Assembly (NCBI RefSeq): GCF_051020765.1
Contig: NC_134935.1
Coordinates: 6,263,579 to 6,327,578, forward strand
DNA: 64,000 nt
Reading direction: 5' to 3'
Source: Lasioglossum baleicum
Lineage: Eukaryota; Arthropoda; Insecta; Hymenoptera; Halictidae
Of the stretch, positions 48,201 to 59,295 are shown piece by piece (position 1 is the stretch's first letter; the number at the start of each line of letters is the position of its first letter). A model generated the notes under the pieces. That model did not search any database and was not told where the DNA came from. It saw only the letters and a program-made list of their open reading frames with translations. A program made the position numbers and the translations under genes.

Positions 48201-51200
48201 TCCTCTCAATTCGCCGGCAGATTCGTTTCAATAGAGCTGGGGAGATATTAATGTAACAATTACCCGAGCGGTGAATAAAGGTAAAATACGAATGGAATTG
48301 GGAAACGCGTTTCTTTAAGCGTTATTGTCTTTCGCCGCTCCCTTTGGCTACGGTTCAAGGTGTCACGAGAATACAAGCCCCTACTGGCTGCGATTCAATA
48401 ACGGCGTCAAGGGGAATTAAATGTATGAATGAAATTGTAGTAGAGTGTCGCTTGAATGCTTGAAATTACGTTCCGCACGACAATTTATTCAATTACAATT
48501 TTCAAGCGACATTTCTCGCTCGATATATGTCGCTGATACACAAGAAAAACTTCAGAAATCTACTGTGTACTAAGGAGATGATGAATGAAGGTTTTAATGG
48601 ACTGTAACGCAGGTGTCCATGAAATCCGGGAAACTTCCAGCAGCTGACAACGCGAAATCCGGGATATCCGAGTTGAAAACAACGCGGAGCACTCGGATCC
48701 AATTAACGAGTCTCTGTCTTGCCTTCCACAAAGGGCGAAGCGTAAAAAAAAGCAGCGAACAAATTTGCCAGGTATTTCGAAACAAACAAAAAGAAGCGGC
48801 CGCGAAAGTTTCCCGGGGAAGAATTTCAAGTTCAGAGAGTAGCTGCGAGCCCTGCGGATAATGGTCCGGGCCAATAATGCCAGACCGGCAACAATTATGC
48901 TCTCCCTACGAGACAGTAGCGAATTAACATCTTCAGACTGGGAAACTCATAAAGAAAGCAGGCTGAAAGAAAGAGGAGGGTCCCTTCACGGCTCTCTGTG
49001 TTCCTTTGAGGCTCGACGCTGCTCGAGACGTTGCGCGACTCCTTTGAGACCGGCGTTCCTCGAGGAGAAACAGCCGTCGCGTCGTTCGCGTTTTCGCATG
49101 GTGTCTTATTACGCGAAACGCATCCACCCTTTTTCTGTTTTTAACGTGGAGGCAGTTTTCCAAAGACTCTAGAACACGATTTGTACTCCGGGGAGCAGAG
49201 ACGATTAAAATGAATATTTCGTGTCGCGATTAGATAACGTAGCATCTGGGTTGCGGAATCACGGCGGAAAAGAACTACGTGACAGTGAACGGTACAGGAA
49301 ATTGCGCTCTTCCTATCGTTATCTACGACCGGATTAGTGTTTTCACTGGAGCGAGTAATGAAGCTCCTGCAAATTGCAACAGTTCTGCTATTCTGATTTG
49401 AGAATTAGCGTGCCGCATTAAAAGATCCGATTAAATTGCGCTTCATCCGGAATTAGCCGAAGAAGTGAGAAATATGAATCCATTAAAATAACCACCTTCG
49501 GCGGCATTAGTTACCATCTAATCTATATGCGCACGACATAATTGCTGGGTACGAAACGAGATATTACTCCACGGAGTATGAAATTATATGAAATAGATTT
49601 GAGAGAGGTCTTTAAGAGTATATTATTATCTGTACCAATAAATAATCTTCTACTGTCTCAACCCCTCGATCTACACGTCGGATCAGGTTCGTCGTGAATG
49701 TACGAAATTAAATTTAATAAATGCGAATATTATTCGCTCCTTTTAAGTTAAGCAATAAAGTGTTATTTTCCAGTTATCAGTATTCAACGATCGAGATAAT
49801 TGCATGCTTGCAACGAGGCTGGGTTTTCCTTTTCACACTGGCAAATTATCGATGATGAAGGTCGTGAGAGGATCAATTATTTATTAGTTCCTGCTTCCGA
49901 TGACTTAAAATAATCTTTAATGTGATTAAAATATGCTAAATTAGTAAATTACCTATTGTTCCACATGATAGAATATAACAATATGGGGAGTCGTTACAAA
50001 TCGTCCTCGATGGGTTGAAAAATGAAATTTCGAGGGTGCAAAATTCTGTCGCAAATTTATCTCGGAGGATACCGTTCCCTTTTCTTATTTCCGGATTAGA
50101 ACAGGCACAATTAAGGATCGCGAGAAGCTAAACGAGGAGCAAAACGCGATTTTGTATCGTCCATTCCCGGTTCTGGCCTTTCTTCCATTTCATTTCCCAC
50201 GAATACAAGCGGACAGAGGATTCGGTTCGAGGGAGGAGCGAGAGGATCGCAAACCTTTTCGAACAGAAGCCGCAGAGACTCTTGTTACCCACGCCCGTCT
50301 GCAGAAACGGCCTCTCGCCCAGGTAATCGCTTAGGAACTTGTAGATAAATCCTCCGCGGTGCAGCTTCGGCCACCTTCGGCTCCGAAGGGACAATGCGCC
50401 CTTTGTAAACGGACGTACGCGCGGGCGTAATTTCCGTCGAGTTGCTCGAGAGAAGCTGCCTCGAGAGAAGAGCAACTTTTGTAATTGATTTCGCGCATCC
50501 TTAGGGAAGACAGCGCTTGCGGAACAGACGCCAACGATTCGAACGTTCCGGAAGTTGTCCCTTTTGTCAGCGAGCTCGAAACGGTTTTCAATGTATTCTT
50601 CTCACATCACTCCTCGCAGTCACCTTCATATCTCGATGAAATATCAATACAATGAATTTTTGTAGACGAATTTGGAGAAACTAGAATCAAATCAAATCTT
50701 ATTTTCCGTGGTAGCAGCTGTTTTACATCTGATACAAATTAAAATTCTACTAAATTCTATCGTATTTTATATCCTAGCATGTTTTAAAACATTTTAAAAA
50801 GTCATAATTGCATAAAGGTCCGCTGTACATGTAGGTTTAAATGAAATAAAATGGCAATCGATCGAGAGACCAACGAAGCAGATATTTAAAGTTTATTATC
50901 TCAGAAACAATGTTTTGTGTGAAATCATTTGATTCCAAATATTCGTCGTATTTGTTTACGTAAAATCATCCATTTCCCGGTTGAACCATCTAATGCCCTG
51001 TATAAATTCCGGTGGATTGAGCAAAATTCGAAATAAATTGCATAGATAGTTAAACGGGAAGTCGGAAAATTCGCTTTTGATAGCGGTACGGTATTTTTCC
51101 CGATATTTGCACACCCCGACCCCCGAACGCCTCTTTGTGCCCCGTAATTAAATCGATAGAGACCGCGTGGCGGAAACGGTGAGCTGTGTGCCACCGAGAA

Positions 51201-52592
51201 CCTCGAGTAGTCAATTAATTCGCGGCGCGAAATTAGTCAATGACGTCCGGCCGCCGAGCGGATATCGCGGCCGGGAAAATCGATACGTCGCGACGTAACA
51301 AATCGTCCCTTGATGCGTGGCAGTGCGTTCGGGAGGAAAAAGGATGACAACAGCCGGTGCCAGCTGTCAATGTAGTTTCCCGCGAATGATTTATGCTGCG
51401 ATTCGTCCAAGTCGAGAGCTTTTTAATTGCGAGGCGAGAGGCTGTAATGTCGAGCTTTTCAGGGGTGAGTTCTGAGACGAGGTCGACTAGACTGCTTCAT
51501 ACGCGTAGCAACTCTTTATGCTTTCGACCTGAACGATTCCCTGAGATATATCTTATTTTATCCAACTGACATTCAATTTTTTGACAATTCTCTTTAAAAA
51601 GGAACAGCTTAAAAAGTGGCGCTTAAAAAGTGAAACGAAAGGATCGATGACAAAGTAAAATTAAGTAACAATCGTGCACTGATTAAAATAAGTGACATTA
51701 TAATCATAAACATCATAATAACACATAAGTGATATTCCAACAGTATCTGGAATAACAATTACGCTTAAAAAGCAACGGCAGCATAATTCAGGACTTGGAG
51801 GGTTAAAAAGCCTTCCGACCCTTTTAGCAGATACCGTGCGAGCACCGCGTGTCCTTTTTCTAAAATTATCCGACTCCCCTTGGCCAACAGAACTCCACGC
51901 ATTATCAATTAACGAAACACATGAACATTTCACGGAACAGCCCTTCGTGCAACCTGTGGACGCAACAATGGCAAAGAACTTTGAATGAAGAGGCTGGTAT
52001 GGCCGAATTCAAACTTTCCCGAGTTTCTAAAGCGACCAGAACTCTGCGGAAACCTCATCAACCCCTGCAGGCAGAACCTTCGTTGGCGATGCCGAGGGCG
52101 TCGCGACACAAACGCAGCCTCGGCTGCCGGACAGGCCATCCAACTGTCAAACGCAGAGGACAATAGTGTGCAGGACGTGTACGGGCACCGACTTTGCATA
52201 CGTCAACACACGGTACCGCCCTTCGCTACTACCCCATACGATATTCGCCAGCAGATTGCGACAAACTTTCCTGGAAATAATACCGTTCGAAACTACGACC
52301 GCTTGATGGTAAATGGAACGCGCAACCGCGCCAATTATTCCGTCGAGTCTACGCAATTAGTTGCGGCCCGATGCAGCGGCACCGTGCAGAACCGTCGAGA
52401 TAAATCCGAAATATTTTCCGGGCTGTCCGACAAATATAAAACAAAGCAATTGTTCATAAGGTAACTCACTACACCGGGAAACAGAAAATAACATGAATAT
52501 TAAATACATATTTTACATTTTTCTGGAGTTTCAACTGTTTCCCTTTGTACAGTGACATTTCCGGCGACGAAGAGTTTGTTCACGATGATAAT

Positions 52593-52792
52593 TAGACTAC
52601 GGATCTTGATGCAAAATAAAAAATGTTTGCATACTTTTAATTAAAATTTTCAAAACATGCTGGAGTATTAAATTGAACAGAATTTAATACGATTTTTATT
52701 TATTTTGTATATTAAAAATAGAATTTCATTTGGTACCGCTTTCTTAAAATTTGTCTACAAAAATTGAAAATTGCATAAACATTCGTAGTCTA
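52593..52792 (-). mobile_element. hAT-type MITE, variant interior
   Basis: Ends TAGACTACGGATCTTGATGC and CATAAACATTCGTAGTCTA are retained. The interior differs from the main group and shares the TTTCTTAAAATTTGTCTA phrase with the longer repeats at 58.9 and 61.6 kb, indicating a second sub-family. Flanking 8-mers match at only 4 positions. Confidence 0.75.
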
Positions 52793-53283
52793 CTCATCAC
52801 TAATTAGAGAGTGGGAGTTATGAAGTTCGAAGAAATCTAAATAGAATAAACAAATCCCTGGTAGATTCGTGAAACTATGCGTGAGCATCCCCCGTAAAAT
52901 GTGACAGTGTTCTAAAAGGACAGCGGTCGAAGGAGAAGAGTTAAGAACAGCGGAAATGCACTCACCGGTCACGGGAGCGTAAATGCCGCCCTTATCGAGC
53001 CGAAACGCATAAAACGGGGTGGGAGGGTCGCGACTCGCGGCGTCAAATTGCCAGCGGCCAGCCGAAAATAACAAAGGGCCAGCGAGGCGGAAGTTACGTT
53101 CCTGATTCGCCGTCGAGGACGGTGTTCGTCGTCTGCGAGAGATCGGCCGGGGGTTGCTATGGCGACTGGAGGTTCTCAACACGTGGTGGTCCGGCGGATG
53201 GGTCGTAAGGGTGAAAGAGATTTTTACGTATTAACGAGCGGCCGTTGCGTATCGGCCAGGGGTGGATGCGTAAGAAGATGTCG

Positions 53284-53345
53284 CAGTGGCGTTAGCAAGA
53301 CCTCCGGCTACTGTCCTGGAGATCCCGAGTTCGAATCCATGCATA
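53284..53345 (+). repeat. tRNA-like head of a possible SINE
   Basis: An A-box-like TGGCGTTAGCAAG (53287-53299) and a B-box match GAGTTCGAATCC (53327-53338) are spaced as in tRNA-derived promoters. No cloverleaf can be drawn with confidence. The downstream sequence (53430-53530) is shared with the 38.5-38.9 kb foldback, suggesting one repeat family. Confidence 0.45.
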
Positions 53346-53429
53346 CTACGGTATCGGTATCTCACTCACATCAATTCTCTCCTTTCTGCAGCGGAAGTCA
53401 TCGTCCCACTTAATGGAGTGTACTTACTG

Positions 53430-53580
53430 GTTTTTCCAGGATTGCAAGGGTCCGACATGTGCCTTCTCATTTCACAACTATGCGAAGATGGGGCTTCTCA
53501 GTATAGTCAAAAGTGCTAGATAAAAGATTAATCTAGGTCGCGATCGCCCTCAAAGGTCCAATTTACGTTTAGAAGGCGTA
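53430..53580 (+). repeat. Single copy of the repeat forming the 38.5-kb foldback
   Basis: Shared words include CCAGGATTGCAA, CCTTCTCATTTC, AGTCAAAA(A/G)(C/T)GCTAG and TAGAAGGC(C/G)TAATTTG. It leads directly into the minisatellite. Confidence 0.65.
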
Positions 53581-53589
53581 ATTTGAATA

Positions 53590-54135
53590 TTGAAGGGCCT
53601 AGAGATTTAAAGACGAAGATTTAGAAATTGCAGGGCCTAGAGATTTAAATATTAAAAATTTTGAATATTTGGAAATTGGAGGACCCAGAGATTTAAATAA
53701 GTATTAAGAATTTTGAATATTTGGAAATTGAAGGGCCCAGAGTTTTAAATATTAAAAATTTTGAATATTTGGAAATTGGAGGACCCAGAGATTTAAATGA
53801 GTATTATGAATTTTGAATATTTGGAAATTGAAGGGCCCAGAGTTTTAAATATTAAAAATTTTGAATATTTGGAAATTGCAGGGCCTAGAGATTTAAATAT
53901 TAAAAATTTTGAATATTTGGAAATTGCAGGGCCTAGAGATTTAAATATTAAAAATTTTGAATATTTGGAAATCGCAGGACCTAGAGATTTAAATATTAAA
54001 AATTTTGAATATTTGGAAATCGCAGGGCCTAGAGATTTAAATATTAAAAATTCTGAATATTTGGAAATTGGAGGACCCAGAGATTTAAATAAGTATTAAT
54101 AATTTTGAATATTTGGAAATTGGAGGGCCTGGAGA
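53590..54135 (+). repeat. 48-bp minisatellite, about 11 units
   Basis: Units of 48 bp (GGGCCTAGAGATTTAAATAT, then TAAAAATTTTGAATATTTGG, then AAATTGCA) alternate early in the array with units of about 54 bp that carry TAAATAAGTATTA or TAAATGAGTATTA. Because 48 is divisible by three, a frame at 53797-54099 stays open and repeats NFEYLEIAGPRDLNIK. I regard it as a by-product of unit length. It ends about 290 bases before the common sprint exon. Confidence 0.92.
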
Positions 54136-54422
54136 TTAAAATATATACTAATGATGAATACTGGATTTTATAATTCGCGTCCTAATATCCCTAAATTACC
54201 TATAACATTTTTGTGTTTCTGTAAATCGTTCAAGCAGTGAGTTGGTTAATTTGAATTTGAAGGAATAGCAAATATCACCATTTGTTATTAAGAATTTTAA
54301 TGAAATTGTAAGCTGTGATACCGAACCACTGCACAGTGGATCGCTGCGAAACACATCGAATTACAACTCCATTCGTATGATGGACGTCTCGCTGATCAGA
54401 ATGTTTGATTTTATTGTTGCAG

Positions 54423-54546
54423 GAGCGATGTCTTTCTGGAACCGTACCTGCAGCAGCACGGAACCGTTCAGATTGTCAGCTCGCCGAGCACGCCTCCGCC
54501 AAATCCGCTGCAACATCATCAGCTTACGCAGCTACATCATGTACAG
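54423..54546 (+). CDS. spri: sprint common exon (first shared coding exon)
   Basis: Acceptor TTTTATTGTTGCAG and donor CAG|GTGAGT bound the exon. The first base completes the split codon from any first exon; 41 codons follow: SDVFLEPYLQQHGTVQIVSS, then PSTPPPNPLQHHQLTQLHHV and Q. The end is in phase 0, matching the start of the 58283 exon. The peptide is proline-, glutamine- and histidine-rich and probably disordered, a linker before the SH2 domain. Identity as sprint rests on the next exon and on continuous phase. Confidence 0.85.
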
Positions 54547-57500
54547 GTGAGTCAGGCGATCCCTTTCGATAATTTTTCAACTGTCATCCGTGTAAAAGTT
54601 GCAGTGACGGTGTAACTTATCCCACATGACAATGATAATATATTATCAATGTACTAGCCGTCGAACGTGAATCGGCAAACACCCCGAGTATTTTTTAAAC
54701 CGTCCATTAATCTTTAACTTGCTTTGAATGCACAGTGTGCCCTGCCAATTTTGTTCACCTAGTGTATTATTGTTATTTTACGCATAAAAGAAATTAACGG
54801 TCTAACATATTTTTTAATACGAATGTTAAACTTTTTCGGTTGATTGAGTGGTATTGCCATAAGGGTTAAATTAAAAACAGAAACCCTCTGAATTTTCATC
54901 GAAGATGAAATAATGCAAGGGTTGGCAAAAATTGAATTTCCTATTCTGTGCCAACAATTTGTACATTTCCGGCTGAGAGTTTTAAATGGAAACTCCGTGG
55001 TTTATGTAAATTTCCAAAATTACGTTTCATTATTCTGAATTGCTGGGGGTTCGAGCAAACTCGATTACCGTTGTATACATTCGATCCTCGAATTCAGTAG
55101 ACGAGTTCCTCGCCGAAATTCTTTGCGGACGGGTTTGTTTTACTGACTCGTCTTATTTTCCCTTAACCAATTGCTCGGAGCAGGTAACGAAGAAAAGAAT
55201 CCTGGAAAAAATCGTGGCCGCCGCGGAACACTTTTCGCGACGAGCAATTAAGGGATTCGCAATTAGCTGCAAGGGTGTTTAGCACGCGTCGCACGTCCTC
55301 GTTTAATCCGTTTAACCTGAAACGCCGTTGTGTGTCAGTCTGCATTTCAAATTAAATTACACTCGAAACTCCGGCACGCGGCGAACCCCTTCGCGAATCC
55401 TCTTCAACCCCCTGTCGCATCCGTTTCCACCCCCGCAGAAAAATGGGGGAGTAAAAATTGAAAATGTCACCCGATCGCTGCGCTCCTGACCACTATATCA
55501 TTTCACACCACCCGTCTGCCCACCGCGAAAAATTATTTCGCGATTATCGGATTATTTACGGAGCCGAAATCATCCCCTCGGAAGAATTCAATTCTGTCGT
55601 AGGATCTGGTCGTCAACGCGGATAGATTTGCTTCGACTTTCCTTCCTTTTTGCTTCGATTGTTCCACACGAACAATTAACCACTCCTACACTATTTATTA
55701 ATTTATTTAATCTTGCATCAGCAACTGGAGTTGAATAACAATGATTTTCCTCTTTTAATAAATTTCGTAAAACCCTCAAGAACCACCCCTTCCAAGGTTT
55801 CCCGACACTTTTGAGACTATACATGAATTTTTTGTGACAGTAAATGGTCTTTTTAATTTTTTGTTTGTATACTGTTTTGTATATTTTCTCTATTGCCGTG
55901 TAAAATACAAACATACAATTTTCTTTTTTAAACAGCGTTTCAATCGTGTTACATGGGAGTGCACTTGATTTTTTTACCACTCCGGTATAGATTGTTAGGA
56001 TCCTACTGTTTCCAAGTCGATCGGATACATAACGAAGCCAATCCAGGACAATTCAGCTGGCAAACAGTTTCGCAAACGAGGCCATCCGTCTAGCAGAGTG
56101 TCCGGAAAAGCCTCTCGCCGGAAAATCACGGCGCGAAACACTTGTTTCAAGTGTTTTCGTCCCTCCAAAGTAGACTCCAGCCTGACTTTTGCAATTATTA
56201 GGTCGTTCGGAAAGTAATTCAGGTTCTTCAGGTTGCCTGAGAAATCGCAAGAAATCATAGAACAAAATGTCATAAAACTTATTCTAAATGGTTAAAAATT
56301 GGCTTTCATTTTTCCCGGAGAAAATGAAATGACTTTCTGAAGGATCTAGTATTGATGAGATCGACTATACTTTATTCTGGAAGAGCCTAGGTAACAGAAA
56401 CTGAATTATCGGACTTCTTACTGGGAAAATCACTGCGCGACCCCTCTAAATCCCCACAGTCACCCCGCAGTCGTCGCGGAATAATCGATAAACGATTCTC
56501 GAACCGTAAACTCAACGTCGAGCCGCCACCGCGCCGGTGCGTGACCAAATAAATCAAACCAAGCGCCGATTGAGGCTCGCCGATTCGAATAATCCACATA
56601 TCCCTCTAAATGCCGAGGGTAAAAAGCGTGAAGGGTTCGTCCCTGGTTCTGGTATTCGCTGACAGGAGACGGACGCTGACGAATCGCAGCGGAGAATTAC
56701 AATAAACAGCGAAAACTCGGGGAAAAAACGGGAATCAATCCATCAGCATCGATCAAAACGACTTGTCGATAGGAAGTACGCGTAAATCTCTTGATTCCTG
56801 GATAATCCCGTTCGATTATCCCGGATAAAATAGTCCGGGTATTGTTGAGAGGATGGATGCGTGAAAAATAGCCTAGGAACGGTTTCTATGAACGAGTTTT
56901 TAACACCGTAAGAGGGGATTCTCGTATTACTGGTATCATGAATTTAGTGGGTGATCATTTCTTTGTGATTTGTTCCATTTTTCAGAAACTCTTGCACATC
57001 GTGGAAACAATAATTCTCTTTCAATAGCAGTCGACTAGCTGATGCTCATTTGCATCGTAATGAAAGATAAAAATGTTAAGAAACAAGGGCAAAATAAAAT
57101 TGTCCCTCTTCCTTTGATAACGCACCGATATTCTGAAAGTCTTTAAATGCTTTTACTGTTTTTCGTCCACTCGTTTTTGTCAGAAATGCATAATGATCGC
57201 TTCTAGAAAATAAGATTCTTTTTAGAGCTCGTTCGTCTTTATCGGGATTTTACGATGTTCCCATATTACACTTTTTTATTATTCACGTAACTGTCCTCAA
57301 TACTTTACTGTTAATTTCGGTTCGTGCTCTTTTCGGCAATAAAAGGCCAATTCCGGCGCGCTATCAGCGAAACAAGTGGACAAAGTCGATTCTCCGTCTC
57401 TTTCCACGAATATGGAAATCTAGACCCCTTTAAGCCGCAATTCTGAGGGTGTAAATCCTCCCAGGCCGTCATACAATGCACTCTAATGCCGCATTATACC

Positions 57501-58282
57501 GTCGCGCGGCGAATGGTCTTTCCTCGGTTATCTCAATTTGCAGCCAATGCCCTGGCCATCGTTTATTTAGTCGTCGTCGTTTAATCGCTCTCTCGACTTT
57601 ACTATCCGATCTCCTCCGCCACCTCCTTTCCCTTTTTTCATTTTTCTCTTTCACTTCCGCATCACGTCTAGATATTTTTTAATCCCCTTTTCCAGACGAC
57701 CGTTTCTCTTCCCCTCGCTTCGCCACTGCTCCTTTTATTGAAGTCGTTGAATGGTTCTTGGGAATCGCAGATGAAAATGGTACACGGTTTCGAACCAGGG
57801 GATAAGCAGAATGAATCGCGGCAGAACAAAAAGCAGATTTTACTGATCTCTTTTATGCTCGTATAGCGTGTACAGCGCTAACTTTTCCATGTTATAAACG
57901 AAACTATGTAGAATTAAGGAGACCTCTTCACTTCAACGTTTATGAACTGTGTAAGCATCGAATCGAAGTTCTAATGAGCTGATAATAATATGTATATCGA
58001 TACATTTAAATCCCGTTTATTCTTTTATTTCATGTTATTGACACAGCCACCATTTATTTCGAAGCTTACAAAACTCATTGAATGCTAAAATAAAAAGATC
58101 AAAAATCATCGAAGAAAATAGAAAATATCTTATTGATTAAAGTCCATTGCTTGAATAAAAGAAATTAGGTTTTATTTCTCTTGAAATACCGAAATCACTT
58201 TCTTGCCAACCCGATATTTATCGTTTATTTATTGTATGTATATACCTAGCAGGTAGATTAACTATGGATTGGTGATTTTCAG
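54547..58282 (+). other. spri: sprint intron between common exons
   Basis: GTGAGT donor and TGATTTTCAG acceptor. Holds the mariner-type MITE at 56201-56346 and a decayed hAT-type MITE piece near 57130-57195. GC-rich sequence without recognised genes covers 55.3-55.6 and 56.4-56.7 kb. Confidence 0.8.
56201..56346. mobile_element. 146-bp mariner-type MITE (GGTCGTTC ends)
   Basis: Left end GGTCGTTCGGAAAGTAATTC; right end ATGACTTTCTGAAGGATC is its imperfect complement. TA flanks both sides (56199-56200, 56347-56348). The interior matches the fragment at 9463-9545. Confidence 0.75.
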
Positions 58283-58474
58283 AGCGAGGAGTCGCTCTCC
58301 TCGGAGGGCTCGGCGACCTCGGGTGGTTCTTCGAGCTCCACGGAAGATTCTGGCAGCGAGGTCGCCTGCGACATCACTCTGATCGAGAGGCTTATACGCT
58401 CCCATCCGATCTGGTTCCTTCCTGGCATCCAAAGGGCCGGCGCTTTCCACTTGTTGCAAGGCAAAGAGGAAGGG
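58283..58474 (+). CDS. spri: sprint exon encoding the start of the SH2 domain
   Basis: 64 codons in phase 0 at both ends, with acceptor TTTTCAG and donor GGG|GTGAGT. A serine/glutamate-rich stretch (SEESLSSEGSATSGG...STEDSGSE) is followed by the domain start DITLIERLIRSHPIWFLPGI, then QRAGAFHLLQGKEEG. This is the hallmark N-terminal half of the RIN-family SH2 domain (LI-x-x-H-x-(I/V)-W-(F/L)...A-x-x-LQ-x-(K/Q)-x-x-G), closest in my memory to insect Sprint. The phosphotyrosine-binding FLVR-type arginine should fall in the next exon, outside the window. Sprint/RIN proteins couple receptor tyrosine kinases and Ras to Rab5 activation on early endosomes through SH2, VPS9 and Ras-association domains. 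Confidence 0.93.
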
Positions 58475-58656
58475 GTGAGTGCACTTAAGCGAATCGATTA
58501 GGCGTAAGAAAATTGCAAGCCTCGGAGAACCCGAGTTTCCACGGTCGAGCAGCAAGTTTTCCGCGGAAGTGGACGAAGCACCTGCCGGCTAAAGGGGCTA
58601 TCGTTGCGGAAAATTTCACGGCGAGCTTTCCCGAGAGGGCTCGTGGAAAATCCTTT

Positions 58657-58670
58657 CCCCCCCCCCCCCC
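58657..58670 (+). repeat. C14 homopolymer
   Basis: Fourteen consecutive C residues, about 180 bases after the SH2-start exon. Confidence 0.95.
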
Positions 58671-58934
58671 TGTTAGAAAGTACCTTTACGTTCGAGGCTA
58701 CACGCTGCAGAGACTTTGCTTTTAATTATTATTCGTTACGAGAAAATCTTGTACGACTTGTAACTACTTTCACCATGTTTAATATTTAATCTTTCCGGCA
58801 AATGTACGAATACAGATTCAAGTGGTGTTAATAAGAGGACAATAGCAATTTAATAATGTAACATATAACAAAATCCGCTGTCTATTAATAAGCAACGTGA
58901 GTGTATCATAAACAACGTAATTATTTTCTTGCTA

Positions 58935-59295
58935 AACTGTTCGAGAAAGGCTAGGACGTACAATTCGATAGAATTTTATACAATTTTTATTTGTTTTAGA
59001 TCTATCAGATGGATGCATAAGTTCGTACAGCTTTATTAATCAATTATGTAATCACCACTCTTCACTAAAACGAAACCTCACCCAGATAATTCTTTCCTGA
59101 AAATAATGGTGATTATATAATTGATTAATAAAGTGTACTCTTTATTTAACCATTGAATTTGATTTTCAAATCGGGCACGAACGTATGCAATCATCTGATA
59201 CGAACGCTGTCCCAATTAAAAATAAGATTTCGTTTTATTCCACTTTCTTAAAATTTGTCTAGAAAAATTGGAAAATGCATAAACATCCGCAGTCT
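58935..59295. mobile_element. Long hAT-type element, sub-family 2, copy 1
   Basis: The right end ATGCATAAACATCCGCAGTC resembles the MITE family, but the interior is different and contains nested inverted arms (CTTTATTAATCAATTATGTA with its complement, and CAGATGGATGCATAAGTTCG with its complement). About 36 bases (TAATTATTTTCTTGCTAAAC with neighbours) occur just outside both sides, near 58908-58943 and 59311-59346. Confidence 0.65.

Larger units (their letters stand above)
43251..52592. other. Long intron stretch with scattered repeats, no gene recognised
   Basis: It includes hAT-type MITE fragments near 44073-44170, 46977-47010 and 50787-50828, a CRE palindrome at 44267-44274 and a (TC)n run at 45218-45245. 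GC-rich patches near 47.0-47.9, 48.6-49.1, 50.1-50.6 and 51.9-52.4 kb carry overlapping frames up to 159 codons. None has a recognisable domain or splice structure, so they are not called genes. Confidence 0.45.
924..54422 (+). other. spri: sprint first intron(s), with first exons b and c inside
   Basis: The span runs from the donor after exon a to the acceptor TTGCAG at 54421-54422. First exons b and c, each with its own upstream region, lie inside it, so their introns are nested sub-intervals (20210-54422 and 32369-54422). It is filled mainly by non-autonomous DNA transposons, simple repeats and unassigned sequence. No other coding exon could be supported on either strand. Confidence 0.65.

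Noticed and set aside
51985..52464. 159-codon plus-strand frame, longest non-repeat frame in its area
   Set aside because: GC-rich patch with overlapping frames on both strands, no recognisable domain and no matching splice sites.
53797..54099. 100-codon repetitive frame as a protein gene
   Set aside because: It is a consequence of a 48-bp minisatellite unit; some neighbouring units break the pattern and there is no start context or splice structure supporting a gene.
58262..58555. Minus-strand frame over the SH2-start exon
   Set aside because: It is the antisense shadow of the sprint exon.
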